Assembly: GCF_046097095.1 (NCBI RefSeq)
Contig: NZ_CP175698.1
Span: 2,914,001 to 2,978,000, forward strand
Direction: 5' to 3'
Source of the DNA: Natrinema sp046097095
Lineage (GTDB): Archaea > Halobacteriota > Halobacteria > Halobacteriales > Natrialbaceae
DNA: 64,000 nucleotides
Both the position numbers and the translations under genes were made by a program. Each line of letters begins with the position of its first letter. Position 1 is the stretch's first letter. This document shows positions 17,521 through 26,720 of the stretch, piece after piece. The notes under the pieces are model-generated. The model made no database searches. It saw nothing but the letters and a program-made list of their open reading frames with translations, and was not told where the DNA came from.

Positions 17521-19062
17521 ATGACAGACAATACATACGTCGGTGCGGTCGATCAGGGAACGACCGGGACCCGCTTTATCGTCTTCGATTACGGCGGGCA
17601 GGTCGTCGCGAACGCGTACGAGAAACACGAACAGATCTACCCGGAACCGGGCTGGGTCGAACACGATCCGCTGGAGATCTGGGAGAACACCAAAGCCGTC
17701 ATCGAGCAAGCGCTCGGACAGGCGGGAATCAGTCCCGACCAACTTGAGGCCATCGGCGTGACCAACCAGCGCGAGACGACGCTGCTGTGGGACGCCGACA
17801 CCGGCAAACCGGTCCACAACGCCATCGTCTGGCAGGACCGGCGGACGACCGACCGCGTCGAGGAACTCGAAGACACGGGTCTGGTCGAGACCATCCGCGA
17901 GAAGACCGGCCTCGAGGCCGACGCCTACTTCTCGGCGACGAAAGCCGAGTGGCTGCTCGACAACGCCGATCCGATCAAACTCGAGCGCTCGCGGCCGGCA
18001 GACGTCCGCGACCGCGCGGAAAACGGTGAGGTGCTGTTTGGCACGATCGACACGTGGCTGATCTACAACCTCACGGGCAAACACGTCACCGAGGTCACGA
18101 ACGCCTCGCGGACAATGCTGTACAACATCCACGACCTCGAGTGGGACGACGAACTCCTCGCGGAGTTCTCGATCCCCGAGGCGATGCTCCCGGAGGTGCG
18201 GCCCTCGAGCGACGACGCCACCTACGGCACGACCGATCCAGCGGGCTTTCTCGAGGCCGAGGTCCCGGTTGCGGGCGCGCTGGGCGATCAGCAGGCGGCG
18301 CTGTTCGGCCAGACCTGTTTCGACGCCGGCGACGCGAAGAACACCTACGGCACCGGTTCGTTCTTCCTCATGAACACCGGGGAGGAAGCCGTCGCGTCCG
18401 ATCACGGCCTGCTGACGACGATCGGCTTCCAGCGCTCGGGCGAGCCGGTCCAGTACGCGCTGGAGGGTTCGATCTTCGTCACCGGTGCCGCGATCGAGTG
18501 GCTCGAGGACATGACGCTGATCGACGACCCGGCCGAGACGGCGGAACTGGCCCGCAGCGTCGACACGACCGACGGCGTCTACGTCGTTCCCGCCTTCACC
18601 GGGCTGGGCGCGCCCCACTGGGACCAGCGCGCCCGCGGCACCATCGTCGGGATGACCCGGGGAACGCGCAAGGAACACGTCGTCCGCGCGACGCTGGAAT
18701 CGATCGCCTACCAGACCCGCGACGTGGCGGAAGCGATGGAGGCCGATTCGGGGATCGATATGACCTCGCTGAAGGTTGATGGCGGCGCGGTCAAGAACAA
18801 CTATCTCTGTCAGCTCCAGTCGGACATCATCGGCTCGGAGATCGTCAGACCGGTCGTCGACGAGACGACCGCGCTGGGTTCGGCCTACGCGGCCGGACTT
18901 GCCGTCGGCTACTGGGACGACCCCGACGAACTCCGGAGCAACTGGCAGGTCGACGCGGAGTTCGAACCCGAGATGGACCCTGACGAGGCCGACCGTCGGT
19001 ACGACCGCTGGTCGGACGCCGTCGACCGATCGCGCGACTGGGCGCGGGACGCGGAGGAATAA
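17521..19062 (+). CDS. glpK: Glycerol kinase
   Basis: This 513-residue FGGY-family kinase phosphorylates glycerol with ATP, giving the substrate of GlpABC. The N-terminus YVGAVDQGTTGTRFIVFD is the phosphate-binding motif; IGVTNQRETTLLWD and VWQDRR are the sugar-binding signatures, and GALGDQQAALFGQTCFDAGD is the FGGY-family loop. It has full length with no breaks. It is followed three bases later by a membrane protein that probably shares its message. Glycerol, the osmolyte of Dunaliella, is a standard carbon source for haloarchaea. Confidence 0.97.
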   Translation: MTDNTYVGAVDQGTTGTRFIVFDYGGQVVANAYEKHEQIYPEPGWVEHDPLEIWENTKAVIEQALGQAGISPDQLEAIGVTNQRETTLLWDADTGKPVHNAIVWQDRRTTDRVEELEDTGLVETIREKTGLEADAYFSATKAEWLLDNADPIKLERSRPADVRDRAENGEVLFGTIDTWLIYNLTGKHVTEVTNASRTMLYNIHDLEWDDELLAEFSIPEAMLPEVRPSSDDATYGTTDPAGFLEAEVPVAGALGDQQAALFGQTCFDAGDAKNTYGTGSFFLMNTGEEAVASDHGLLTTIGFQRSGEPVQYALEGSIFVTGAAIEWLEDMTLIDDPAETAELARSVDTTDGVYVVPAFTGLGAPHWDQRARGTIVGMTRGTRKEHVVRATLESIAYQTRDVAEAMEADSGIDMTSLKVDGGAVKNNYLCQLQSDIIGSEIVRPVVDETTALGSAYAAGLAVGYWDDPDELRSNWQVDAEFEPEMDPDEADRRYDRWSDAVDRSRDWARDAEE

Positions 19063-19065
19063 CCC

Positions 19066-20139
19066 ATGCTAGTGCCGCTGTTCCAAGTTCCCGTCGTCGG
19101 AATGGAACTCGAGGCGTTTGCCGTCTTGCTGATCGCCGCCCTCGCCGGCGGCGCGTTCGGCGCGGCGCTTGGCGCGCTGCCCGCGTTCGTCTTCACCGGG
19201 TTTGTCGTCTTCCTCGGCGAGGGACTGGCCGTCCTCGAGGGACGACTCGGCGGGCTTGAGGCCGTCCCCGCCGGTGATATCGCGACCGGCGTCACCGACA
19301 CGATCGGCTTCGGTGCGGTGACCGGCCCACACATCGCCTTCGCCGGCGGCGTCGCGGCGACGGCCTACGCCGGGCGGAAGTATCCCGAGATGGAGCCCGA
19401 CGACTGGGATTACCACTTCGGGAAGGACATCCTGTACGCGTTCGGGACCAAACCCGACATCCTCGCGGTCGGCGCGATCTTCGGCGCGCTCGGAATGGTC
19501 ATCACCCAGGTACTGAGCGGACTCGGCTTCCCGACGGACAACATCGCGCTCTCGGTCGTGGCGACGGCCTTCCTGGCGCGACTCGTCTTCGGCTACCCGC
19601 TCGTCGGCAGGGTCGGGGGCTCCAGCGTACTCGATATGTCCCCGTTCGAGCGCGAAGAGACGCGCGTCGCGGCCGACGGCGGGACCGAGACCGACCGGTT
19701 AGCGACCGAACCGTGGCTGTCCCACCAGTACGAGTGGGGCGGCGTCACCGCAATCGGGATCGTCGGCGGGATCCTCGGCGGCTTCATCTGGCTCGAGACA
19801 GGGAGCATTTTCATGGGCTATGCGATCTCGGCGATGAGCCTCCTCTTTCTCAACCTTGGCGTCGAGAAGATCCCGGTCACTCACCACATCACCCTGCTGG
19901 GAGCGGTGGGCGCGGTCATCGCGATGCCGGTCGTCGGAAGCGAACCGGTCGTCCTGCTCGTCGCCGGCGTGTTCGGCGCGATCAGCGGTCTCATCGGCGA
20001 AGTGAGCCAGCGTGTGTTCTACTCGCATTCGGGAACGCACGTCGATCCGCCGGCGATGGCGATTGCGGCGTTCATGTTCGTCCTCGGCGTTCTCTATCTG
20101 GCCGGGATCCTCCCCAATTCGGCCTATCTCGGCATCTAG
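19066..20139 (+). CDS. Polytopic membrane protein of the glycerol operon (putative facilitator)
   Basis: This 357-residue hydrophobic protein has about eight or more membrane segments (for example AFAVLLIAALAGGAFGAALG and VTAIGIVGGILGGFIWLE). It starts three bases after the glpK stop, so co-transcription is very likely. It does not show the NPA motifs of the aquaporin-type facilitator GlpF. A comparable membrane gene follows glpK in Haloferax, where it has been described as a putative glycerol facilitator (called glpX); I recall this from the literature and could not check it. A later start at the MELEAF codon (19102) is possible. The transport role is an inference from context. Confidence 0.7.
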   Translation: MLVPLFQVPVVGMELEAFAVLLIAALAGGAFGAALGALPAFVFTGFVVFLGEGLAVLEGRLGGLEAVPAGDIATGVTDTIGFGAVTGPHIAFAGGVAATAYAGRKYPEMEPDDWDYHFGKDILYAFGTKPDILAVGAIFGALGMVITQVLSGLGFPTDNIALSVVATAFLARLVFGYPLVGRVGGSSVLDMSPFEREETRVAADGGTETDRLATEPWLSHQYEWGGVTAIGIVGGILGGFIWLETGSIFMGYAISAMSLLFLNLGVEKIPVTHHITLLGAVGAVIAMPVVGSEPVVLLVAGVFGAISGLIGEVSQRVFYSHSGTHVDPPAMAIAAFMFVLGVLYLAGILPNSAYLGI

Positions 20140-20312
20140 CCGCGATTCGTCTTTCGATTCGTCTCGACGACGTATCGCGATCGAAATTGTCGAAACAGTT
20201 CGATGCGCGATACGAGCGACTCTCGAGAGTCACGTGAAGCTATCGTCGCACTCGGTGGCTACGATCGCGCCTCGAGCGGTACGTGCGGGCGATACGCACT
20301 TGCCGATGAGGG

Positions 20313-20636
20313 TCAATCGTACGGGAAATCGCTCACCCAGATCTCGATGCCACTGCCGATGTCTCGAAGCGAAACGTACGAATCACCGACGGCGAACGAC
20401 ACGCCCGCAGCGACATCCGAATTGAATTGAAACACCCTGTTGAGCGCCGACGGGTCGATGACGTCGTAGAGGCGAAATTCGGCCTCCATCAGGTCGATAT
20501 CTTCGTGTTCGGCGACCGCGTCTAACACTGCCGCACTCAGCGGTCGGTTCTCGTCGACTACGTATAGGTGATGTCGTTCGCCGTCGTACGTGCCAGGCGA
20601 GACCATAACAATAAAATCACACAGTCCGCTACTCAT
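20313..20636 (-). CDS. HalOD1-type output domain protein
   Basis: The ATG at 20636 gives 107 residues; a longer open frame upstream lacks conserved character. The core (ENRPLSAAVLDAVAEHEDID, then YDVIDPSALNRVF and VSFAVGDSYVSL) matches the HalOD1 domain, a small haloarchaeal output module of unknown mechanism that occurs alone or fused to receiver domains. Here it is a stand-alone copy convergent with the glpK operon. A regulatory role is assumed for the family but not shown. The last few residues (VSDFPYD) extend beyond the usual domain. Confidence 0.75.
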   Translation of the reverse strand: MSSGLCDFIVMVSPGTYDGERHHLYVVDENRPLSAAVLDAVAEHEDIDLMEAEFRLYDVIDPSALNRVFQFNSDVAAGVSFAVGDSYVSLRDIGSGIEIWVSDFPYD

Positions 20637-20873
20637 AGACCTTCTCGTAGCACGTGCAGCGTCGTTAGTCGCGTTCTCACCCCCTCTACCCTGGGAAAAG
20701 CGGTGAACGGTGAGGGCTCTAAGAGACGGACAGTCCACACCCGGACCGAACACAGGTCCCGGAGGAAACGGACGTCGACGAGACCGCGAAGCGTCGTTCC
20801 GACCGGGCAGCCGATGGGAATCCTCGAGCGTCCGAACCGACTCTTTTAGGCTGCCCGGCCCTCGAGTGACGCT

Positions 20874-21557
20874 ATGGCAGCCGATCCGCCGCTCGTTCTC
20901 GACGTCGACGGGACCCTAACTCGCCCTGACGGCTGGGGCATCGACCCCCGCGTCTTCGACCCGCTGCGCGAGTGGGACGCGCCCGTCATGATCGCCACGG
21001 GGAAGGCCTTCCCCTACCCCGTCGCGCTCTGTCACTTCGTCGGGATTCCGGAACTCGTCGTCGCCGAAAATGGCGGCGTCGTCTACACCGGCGACGACGT
21101 GTTCTTCACCGCCGACCGCGAGGCCGCTCAGGCCGTCGCCGAGGAGTACCGCGCCGCCGGCTACGACCTCGGCTGGGGCGAGGAAGACACCGTCAACCGC
21201 TGGCGCGAGACCGAAATCGCCGTCAACTTAGAGCAGCCGATCGAGCCACTGCGCGAGATCGCCGCCGCCCACGGCCTCGAGGTGATCGACACCGGCTACG
21301 CCTACCACGTCAAGGACGCTGCGCCGAACAAGGGCGACGGCGTCGCGCGGATCGCCGACCACGTCGGCGTCGACCTCGCGGACTGCGTCGCCGTTGGGGA
21401 CTCGATCAACGACGCGTCGACGTTCGACGTCGTCGGCCGGAGCTTCGCCGTCGGGAACGCCGACGCGGCCGCCACAGACGCGGCCGACGAGGTGCTCGAC
21501 GACGTTCACGCCGACGGGACGCTGGCGGTCTTCGATCGGATTCGCGACTCGTCATAG
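20874..21557 (+). CDS. pgp: Phosphoglycolate phosphatase, archaeal HAD type
   Basis: This 227-residue HAD-superfamily enzyme dephosphorylates 2-phosphoglycolate. Motif I is LVLDVDGTLT (nucleophile Asp10, acid Asp12), motif II lies in VMIATGK and motif IV is VAVGDSINDASTF. The Cof-like cap (VVAENGGVVYTG) matches the archaeal phosphoglycolate phosphatase group that includes Thermoplasma TA0175. A TATA-like CTCTTTTAGG about 28 bases before the ATG suggests a leaderless message. Sucrose-phosphatase-like activity on related substrates cannot be excluded. Confidence 0.88.
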   Translation: MAADPPLVLDVDGTLTRPDGWGIDPRVFDPLREWDAPVMIATGKAFPYPVALCHFVGIPELVVAENGGVVYTGDDVFFTADREAAQAVAEEYRAAGYDLGWGEEDTVNRWRETEIAVNLEQPIEPLREIAAAHGLEVIDTGYAYHVKDAAPNKGDGVARIADHVGVDLADCVAVGDSINDASTFDVVGRSFAVGNADAAATDAADEVLDDVHADGTLAVFDRIRDSS

Positions 21558-21596
21558 TGGCCGTGTCCGTTCGGCGGGCGGTGGCCGGTGAGATCC

Positions 21597-21938
21597 TCAG
21601 TCGACCGACAGCGACTGGCGTTGTACCCCTCGTATCCGGTATGGAAGGTCCTCTGCGTGCTCGGAGAGCATCTCGAGCAGCGGTTCGATATCGTCGAAGC
21701 GGGGTCCCTTGGCGACCCGGTTTTCTTCACGGTGCCACTCGATCAGGTTGCCCTCGGCCAGCATCGGGAGGTGACAGTGGCGTAGCTCGGCCACCTGCGC
21801 GTCACGCATGACGCCGCTGATCGCGATGTCATCGGGGAGCCGGCCACCCGTCTGTCGAGTGCAGTCTCGCTCGAGGAGAGCGAGTAACAGGCAGCGTCGG
21901 TAGTCGTTCGCGACGATGGTGAGGAGGTCATTGATCAT
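21597..21938 (-). CDS. DUF7344-like winged-helix protein
   Basis: This 113-residue protein begins MINDLLTIVANDYRRCLLLA, the family's first helix (usually NxxRRxxL). It ends with a wing-like segment (HLPMLAEGNLIEWHREENRV). This arrangement is the haloarchaeal DUF7344 winged-helix fold, probably a transcription regulator that binds DNA as a dimer. It is convergent with pgp, with 39 bases between the stops. No ligand domain is present, and targets are unknown. Confidence 0.72.
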   Translation of the reverse strand: MINDLLTIVANDYRRCLLLALLERDCTRQTGGRLPDDIAISGVMRDAQVAELRHCHLPMLAEGNLIEWHREENRVAKGPRFDDIEPLLEMLSEHAEDLPYRIRGVQRQSLSVD

Positions 21939-22132
21939 CGGATTGAGCTACCGGACGCGTCGTGTTGAGCCTATACCCTTTCGTCGCAAGGATTCTCACA
22001 GCCATCTGGACGATGAATGCTCCGTCGAAATCGGCTGAATAAACGCCGTTGTTGTTCGGACCATCACACGACGGTCTCGTCTCTGACGGTGCGAGCGACC
22101 CGCGGACGCGGGACCGTCGCGCCGGCCGTCCG

Positions 22133-23098
22133 TCACTCACCGTTTTCGAACACGTCGTCGAACCACTGTTCGGGGACGAGACGGAGCTGCCCGTCCGCTT
22201 TCAGGGACTCGGCGGTGACGAACGCGATCTCGTCACCGGAGGTAACGGCGGTGCCCCCGCCCGCCACGGCGTCCCAGTGGTTCAAGACGGTGTCGGGGAT
22301 CGTCAACAGCCGGTCGCCGTCGATCTCGCTGCTCGCGACGTAGCGGATCCCGTCGCGGTCCTGAATCGGATCGAAGCGCTCTGAAATGACGACGGCGTCG
22401 TCCTCGTCGCGGATCCCCCAGAACGCCTCGGCACTGAGCGACAGCACGTTCCGGTTGAACGCCTCCTGTGGAACCGGAATCTCGCTACTGTGTTCGTCGA
22501 ACGCCGCCGCACCTAGTCGCTCGTACGCGTCGGGTTCGGGAATTTCAGCCTCTGTTTCGGATTCGGGAATCTCGTCTTCCGTTTCGGGTTCGGTCTCGGT
22601 CTCTGCTTCGAACGCCGCCTCGGTCTCGGTGACTGCCTCCTCGACGTCAGCTGCCGCATTCGAGGCCGCCTCCTCGAGGTCGGTGGTGGAATCGACGACC
22701 TGCTGCGCCTCGGCACCGCTGGCATGGCGGTCGCCACCGGAATCACCCTCCTCGAGATCGCCGATATCAGGCGCGGTGCTGACGATGTCGGTTTGGTCGA
22801 CGGCGGCTCCGTCGCCGGCGTGCTCGTCGATCGGCCGCCCCAACTCGAGTGCGATTGCGACGAGCACGCCGCCGAGTGCGAGTTGGCCGAACGCGCGCTC
22901 ACGGTCGCCGCGCCGAAACGCGCAGACAGCACCGAGGAGGCTCACACCGCCGCCGACGCCCACGATAAGGCCCAGTCCGCCCCCATCTCGGACGACTTGA
23001 CGTGCTCGCGAGACGTAGCGTCCGCCGCTTGCGTCGCTCTCCTCGGCGCTTCCGACGGATTCGTCGTCGATCTCGGTGTTCGTATCTGTATAACGCAT
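22133..23098 (-). CDS. Acidic membrane protein of unknown function
   Basis: This 321-residue protein has a short charged N-terminus, two hydrophobic segments (GGLGLIVGVGGGVSLLGAVC and FGQLALGGVLVAIALELG) forming a hairpin in the membrane, and a very acidic, Glu- and Thr-rich linker of about 100 residues (repeated ETE and PESETE). A globular C-terminal part (PIQDRDGIRYVASSEIDG, then DTVLNHWDAVAGGGTAVTSG) follows. I do not recognise a named domain. It lies 31 bases before a second acidic membrane gene on the same strand, so the two probably form a unit. Confidence 0.65.
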   Translation of the reverse strand: MRYTDTNTEIDDESVGSAEESDASGGRYVSRARQVVRDGGGLGLIVGVGGGVSLLGAVCAFRRGDRERAFGQLALGGVLVAIALELGRPIDEHAGDGAAVDQTDIVSTAPDIGDLEEGDSGGDRHASGAEAQQVVDSTTDLEEAASNAAADVEEAVTETEAAFEAETETEPETEDEIPESETEAEIPEPDAYERLGAAAFDEHSSEIPVPQEAFNRNVLSLSAEAFWGIRDEDDAVVISERFDPIQDRDGIRYVASSEIDGDRLLTIPDTVLNHWDAVAGGGTAVTSGDEIAFVTAESLKADGQLRLVPEQWFDDVFENGE

Positions 23099-23129
23099 GG
23101 ATTCGAAACGTCGCGATTCGGTGTTGCGC

Positions 23130-23495
23130 TCAGCGCTCGTCGCTCGAGTCGCCCTCCGAGCCCTCGGTCATCGCGTCCGTCTCCGACTCGGCCGCGGACT
23201 GTACGTCGTTCATATCGAGGGCGGAGCCGACGTCTTCCTCGTCGATCGCCCGCTCGAGCGTCTCCGATTCGGTCACCGCACCCAGCCCCCGTTCCTCGAC
23301 GGCGGATTTGACCTCGCCGGCGTCGATCGCCGACTCCACGCCGGTGGCGTCGGCGTTCGTCGACCGTTTGAGCGCGCGTCGGACGATGAGATACCCCGCC
23401 AGCGCCGCGCCGCCGGAGGCGACCGCGCCCGGAATCCCGTAGCGCTTGTAGCCGAACGTGACCGCTTTCTTGCCGATCGTGTATGCGCCGATCAT
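23130..23495 (-). CDS. Small membrane protein with acidic C-terminal tail
   Basis: The ATG at 23495 (MIGAYTIGKKAVTFGYKRYG) gives 121 residues. One or two hydrophobic segments (IPGAVASGGAALAGYLIVRR) are followed by a Glu/Asp-rich tail with pseudo-repeats of the type ESAIDAGEVKSAVEE. Upstream open sequence in this frame overlaps the neighbouring plus-strand gene and has no coding character. It is similar in layout to the gene after it and probably co-transcribed. No function can be assigned. Confidence 0.65.
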   Translation of the reverse strand: MIGAYTIGKKAVTFGYKRYGIPGAVASGGAALAGYLIVRRALKRSTNADATGVESAIDAGEVKSAVEERGLGAVTESETLERAIDEEDVGSALDMNDVQSAAESETDAMTEGSEGDSSDER

Positions 23496-23605
23496 AGCCG
23501 GAAACTGGATCGGAACGGGGAAGAGAGCGCGGCTTTCGTAGGGAAGGATCGCGGAATGGAACCGACTCTCAGAATCCTTTTCCCGTCGTTCGCGTAATCT
23601 CGGAT

Positions 23606-23944
23606 ATGGTCGCGCTGCAGGGGGTCGCTGTCGGGCTCCTCGGGGTCGTCGTCGCGCTGGGTTGTGCAGGTGCCGTCTATCGAGATGCGACGGACGTGGG
23701 AGTCTCGAGACCACGCCTCTGGTCGGGGTTCGTCTTCCTCGCCTGCGGCGGCGGGCTGGCCCTCTATCTCTCGCCGTTGGACGTGCCGATTCCGGGGTTG
23801 CTCGTGATCGTCCTTGCCGGACCGGCGCTCTACCTGTTCGAGCGGGACGACGCACAGCACGGCGACGAGCCGGCCGATCCACACGCGCTGCCGAACGCGA
23901 CCGATGCGGACGAGTCGGCACGCGATCGTCGCAACGACGAGTAG
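23606..23944 (+). CDS. Small membrane protein of unknown function
   Basis: This 112-residue protein has three hydrophobic segments (VALQGVAVGLLGVVVALGCA, LWSGFVFLACGGGLALYL and IPGLLVIVLAGPALYLFE) and a polar, acidic tail rich in Asp, Ala and Pro. The pattern of a membrane triple span with YRDATDVG between the first two is common among unnamed haloarchaeal proteins. It is divergent from the preceding acidic membrane gene and lies 98 bases before taw1 on the same strand. Confidence 0.6.
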   Translation: MVALQGVAVGLLGVVVALGCAGAVYRDATDVGVSRPRLWSGFVFLACGGGLALYLSPLDVPIPGLLVIVLAGPALYLFERDDAQHGDEPADPHALPNATDADESARDRRNDE

Positions 23945-24042
23945 CCGGTCGCCCCGGGTCGGCTGTCGCGGATCGTGCCGCCGACCGCTCGAGGGCCGAC
24001 ACACCACACGCCTTTTGCCCGCGCCGGTCTAATGCCGGCACC

Positions 24043-25059
24043 ATGAGCGACTCCGCGAACTCCGGGGGGGACGGCGCGAACGCCGAGGCTGACGGCGGGC
24101 CGGCACAGGTCTCGAGTCCGGACTATCACAGCGAGAACCACACGGCCGCCCAGACCTGCGGCTGGACGGCCAACGCCCTTCGGGGCGAAGGGAAGTGTTA
24201 CAAGAACATCTTCTACGGGATCGAATCACACCGCTGTATTCAGATGACGCCGGTCGTCCGGTGTAACGAGCGCTGTGTCTTCTGCTGGCGCGACCACAAC
24301 GGCCACGCCTACGAACTGGACGACGTCGAGTGGGACGATCCCGAGGCCGTCGTCGACGCCTCGATCGACCTCCAGAAGAAACTCCTCTCGGGATTCGGGG
24401 GCAACGACGAGGTCCCACGCGAGGTGTTCGACCAGGCGATGGAGCCGCGCCACGTCGCCATCTCGCTGGACGGCGAACCGACGCTGTACCCCTACCTGCC
24501 CGAACTCATCGAGGCCTTTCACGACCGCGATATTACCACCTTCCTCGTCTCGAACGGCACTCGGCCCGAAGTGCTCCGGGAATGCGATCCGACCCAGCTC
24601 TACGTCAGCGTCGACGCCCCCGAGCGCCACACCTTCGATGAGGTCGTTGGCGCGATGGAAGACGACGCCTGGGAGAACCTCCTCGAGACGATGGCCGTCC
24701 TCGCGGAGAAAGACGAGACGCGCACCGTCCTTCGAACGACCCTCGTCAACGGTGAGAACATGCATCATCCGGACTGGTACGCCGGCTTCTACCAGCAGGC
24801 CGATCCCGACTTCATCGAGCTCAAGGCGTACATGCACGTCGGCCACTCGCAGGGCCGACTCGACCGCTCGGCGATGCCCGATCACGAGGACGTCGTCGAC
24901 TTCGCGGAATCGGTAGCCGCCCACATGCCCGAGTTCTCCGAAGTCAAGGGCGTCCCCGCGTCCCGCGTCGCACTGCTCTCGAAAACGGCCGATACGTGGG
25001 TTCCGAAACTGAAGAAGGGAAGCGACTTCTGGGCGCGCGATCCCGTCACCGGCGACTAA
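24043..25059 (+). CDS. taw1: tRNA 4-demethylwyosine synthase (Taw1/TYW1)
   Basis: This 338-residue radical-SAM enzyme makes the tricyclic imidazopurine of wyosine at G37 of tRNA-Phe from N1-methylguanosine and pyruvate. The SAM cluster motif is CNERCVFC (Cys74, 78, 81). Three upstream cysteines (39, 52, 65) fit the second 4Fe-4S cluster that binds pyruvate. The ATG at 24043 was chosen because the sequence before it in this frame overlaps the upstream gene and is not conserved in type. The N-terminus is a short disordered tail. Archaeal Taw1 lacks the flavodoxin domain of yeast Tyw1, as here. Confidence 0.93.
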   Translation: MSDSANSGGDGANAEADGGPAQVSSPDYHSENHTAAQTCGWTANALRGEGKCYKNIFYGIESHRCIQMTPVVRCNERCVFCWRDHNGHAYELDDVEWDDPEAVVDASIDLQKKLLSGFGGNDEVPREVFDQAMEPRHVAISLDGEPTLYPYLPELIEAFHDRDITTFLVSNGTRPEVLRECDPTQLYVSVDAPERHTFDEVVGAMEDDAWENLLETMAVLAEKDETRTVLRTTLVNGENMHHPDWYAGFYQQADPDFIELKAYMHVGHSQGRLDRSAMPDHEDVVDFAESVAAHMPEFSEVKGVPASRVALLSKTADTWVPKLKKGSDFWARDPVTGD

Positions 25060-25277
25060 ACGCCTCATTTGCCTCGCTCACGGCGTCTTTTCCGGTTCGG
25101 TGTTGGCGGGGCGTTCGCACGGACATCGTCTCGGCCGCGGAGATCGCCGGATACGATCGGCAACCGCGACGCGGAACCGTTCGAAGGGCCGTGTCACCGG
25201 ATCCGTGACGGGCGACTACAGAACGTGATCCGCTGGGCGCTGGCCGTCAACTGTGTCGGCTTTGCGCTCGCCGACGC

Positions 25278-26720
25278 TTACAGCTCGAGTCGCGAACTCC
25301 GAACCACGCCCTCGATGGTCACGCGGAGTTTGCGGCTGATAATCGCCAGTGTGACGCCGTAGACTGCCGCACCCAGTGCGACGATGGCGAGCAGGTGGTA
25401 CCAGCGGTCGATGGTGATCGCGTCGGCCGTCGGGACGACCGCGACGAACATGAGAACACTGGCACCGAACTGCTCTAGCAGCGTCCGCGGGAACAGGTCC
25501 GTCTCCGGAACGTGGCGCTTGACGACGTACGCGACGAGGACGTACCGGAGCGTCTCCGCGGCGATCGTGGCGATGACGACGCCGATCGCGCCGATTGCCA
25601 GCGTCAGCGCGACCCCGAGGACGATGTTAAGCCCGAGCGTCAGCGCGGAGATGCGGGTGTTGCTGTCGGGACGGTCGATACCGTCGACGACCTGCGAGAG
25701 GGTCCCGCTCTGGGTCCGGACGAGCTGGTAGAGCGCCAGCCCGACCAACAGCCCCGCCGCGTCGGCATACTCAGGGCCGTAGAAGGTGACCACCAGCCGC
25801 TCTGACAACGCCAGCGCGCCGAAGAACATCGGGATCGCGACGATGCTGGCAAACGCTAGCGTGTTCGAAACGTCCTCGCTCAGACCCTCGCCCTTGCTGT
25901 GGCGGTGACTGATGCGGGCCATCAGGCCGCTCGAGGCGGCCATCATCACGAACGTCGCGGGAACGGTGAGCTTGAACGCGACCTCGTAGTCGCCGGCGGC
26001 GGCGGGGGCCAACAGCCAGCCAAGCAAGAGCACGTCGAACCGGTCGTAGGCCGTGCCCAGCAGCGAGTTGACGCTGCTGTACCTGGCGTACGCCCAGAGG
26101 TCCTCGAGGGTCGCCCGCGACGGTCTCGCGGGCGACGTCGGCACGAAGTACCAGAGGACGGGCAGGGAGAGGAACGTCGCGGCGGCGAGCCCGTAGGCCA
26201 TCCCGGCGGCACCGAGCCCGAGAAGTATGAGCCCCAGTTGCAGCGGGAAGGTGAGCAGCGAGCGCAGCGTGTCGGTCCACGTCGACGCGCCGACGAGACC
26301 CCGGGCCTGCACCACGCTGTCGATCGGCTCGTAGAGGGCGACGGCGGCCATCAACACGACGAACAGGATCGGGGCGTCGGGCAGCCCCGTGTAGGACGCG
26401 AGCCACGACGCGGCGACGGCCACCGCGCCGGCGCTGAGGAGGATCCAGCCCGCAGTAAACAGCAGTTGACTGCCGAGCAGTTCCTCCTTTGGGGCCTCCG
26501 TCTCGGAGTAGCGCTTCTTGACCGCGGTTCCCCAGCCGATCACCGCGCGGTCGGCGATCTTGACGAGCGCGAACAGCAGGTAGTACCCGCCGAACGCCGT
26601 CGGGCCGAGGATGCGCGCGAAGACGATCGTTCCGACGAAGCCGACGGCCGCCATGGTAAACTTCGCGACGGTGGCCTTGACGGTCTCGCCGCCGAGGCTC
26701 ACGCTCGAGGCGTCGGTCAT
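25278..26720 (-). CDS. Polysaccharide flippase (Wzx/MATE-like)
   Basis: The ATG at 26720 gives 480 residues with about twelve to fourteen membrane segments and the start MTDASSVSLGGETVKATVAK, then FVGTIVFARILGPTAFGGYY, the usual N-terminal signature of oligosaccharide flippases. It would move the lipid-linked glycan made by the upstream genes across the membrane. The start overlaps the stop of the phosphodiesterase-like gene (ATGA), and this is the last gene of the nine-gene minus-strand cluster. Confidence 0.87.
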   Translation of the reverse strand: MTDASSVSLGGETVKATVAKFTMAAVGFVGTIVFARILGPTAFGGYYLLFALVKIADRAVIGWGTAVKKRYSETEAPKEELLGSQLLFTAGWILLSAGAVAVAASWLASYTGLPDAPILFVVLMAAVALYEPIDSVVQARGLVGASTWTDTLRSLLTFPLQLGLILLGLGAAGMAYGLAAATFLSLPVLWYFVPTSPARPSRATLEDLWAYARYSSVNSLLGTAYDRFDVLLLGWLLAPAAAGDYEVAFKLTVPATFVMMAASSGLMARISHRHSKGEGLSEDVSNTLAFASIVAIPMFFGALALSERLVVTFYGPEYADAAGLLVGLALYQLVRTQSGTLSQVVDGIDRPDSNTRISALTLGLNIVLGVALTLAIGAIGVVIATIAAETLRYVLVAYVVKRHVPETDLFPRTLLEQFGASVLMFVAVVPTADAITIDRWYHLLAIVALGAAVYGVTLAIISRKLRVTIEGVVRSSRLEL

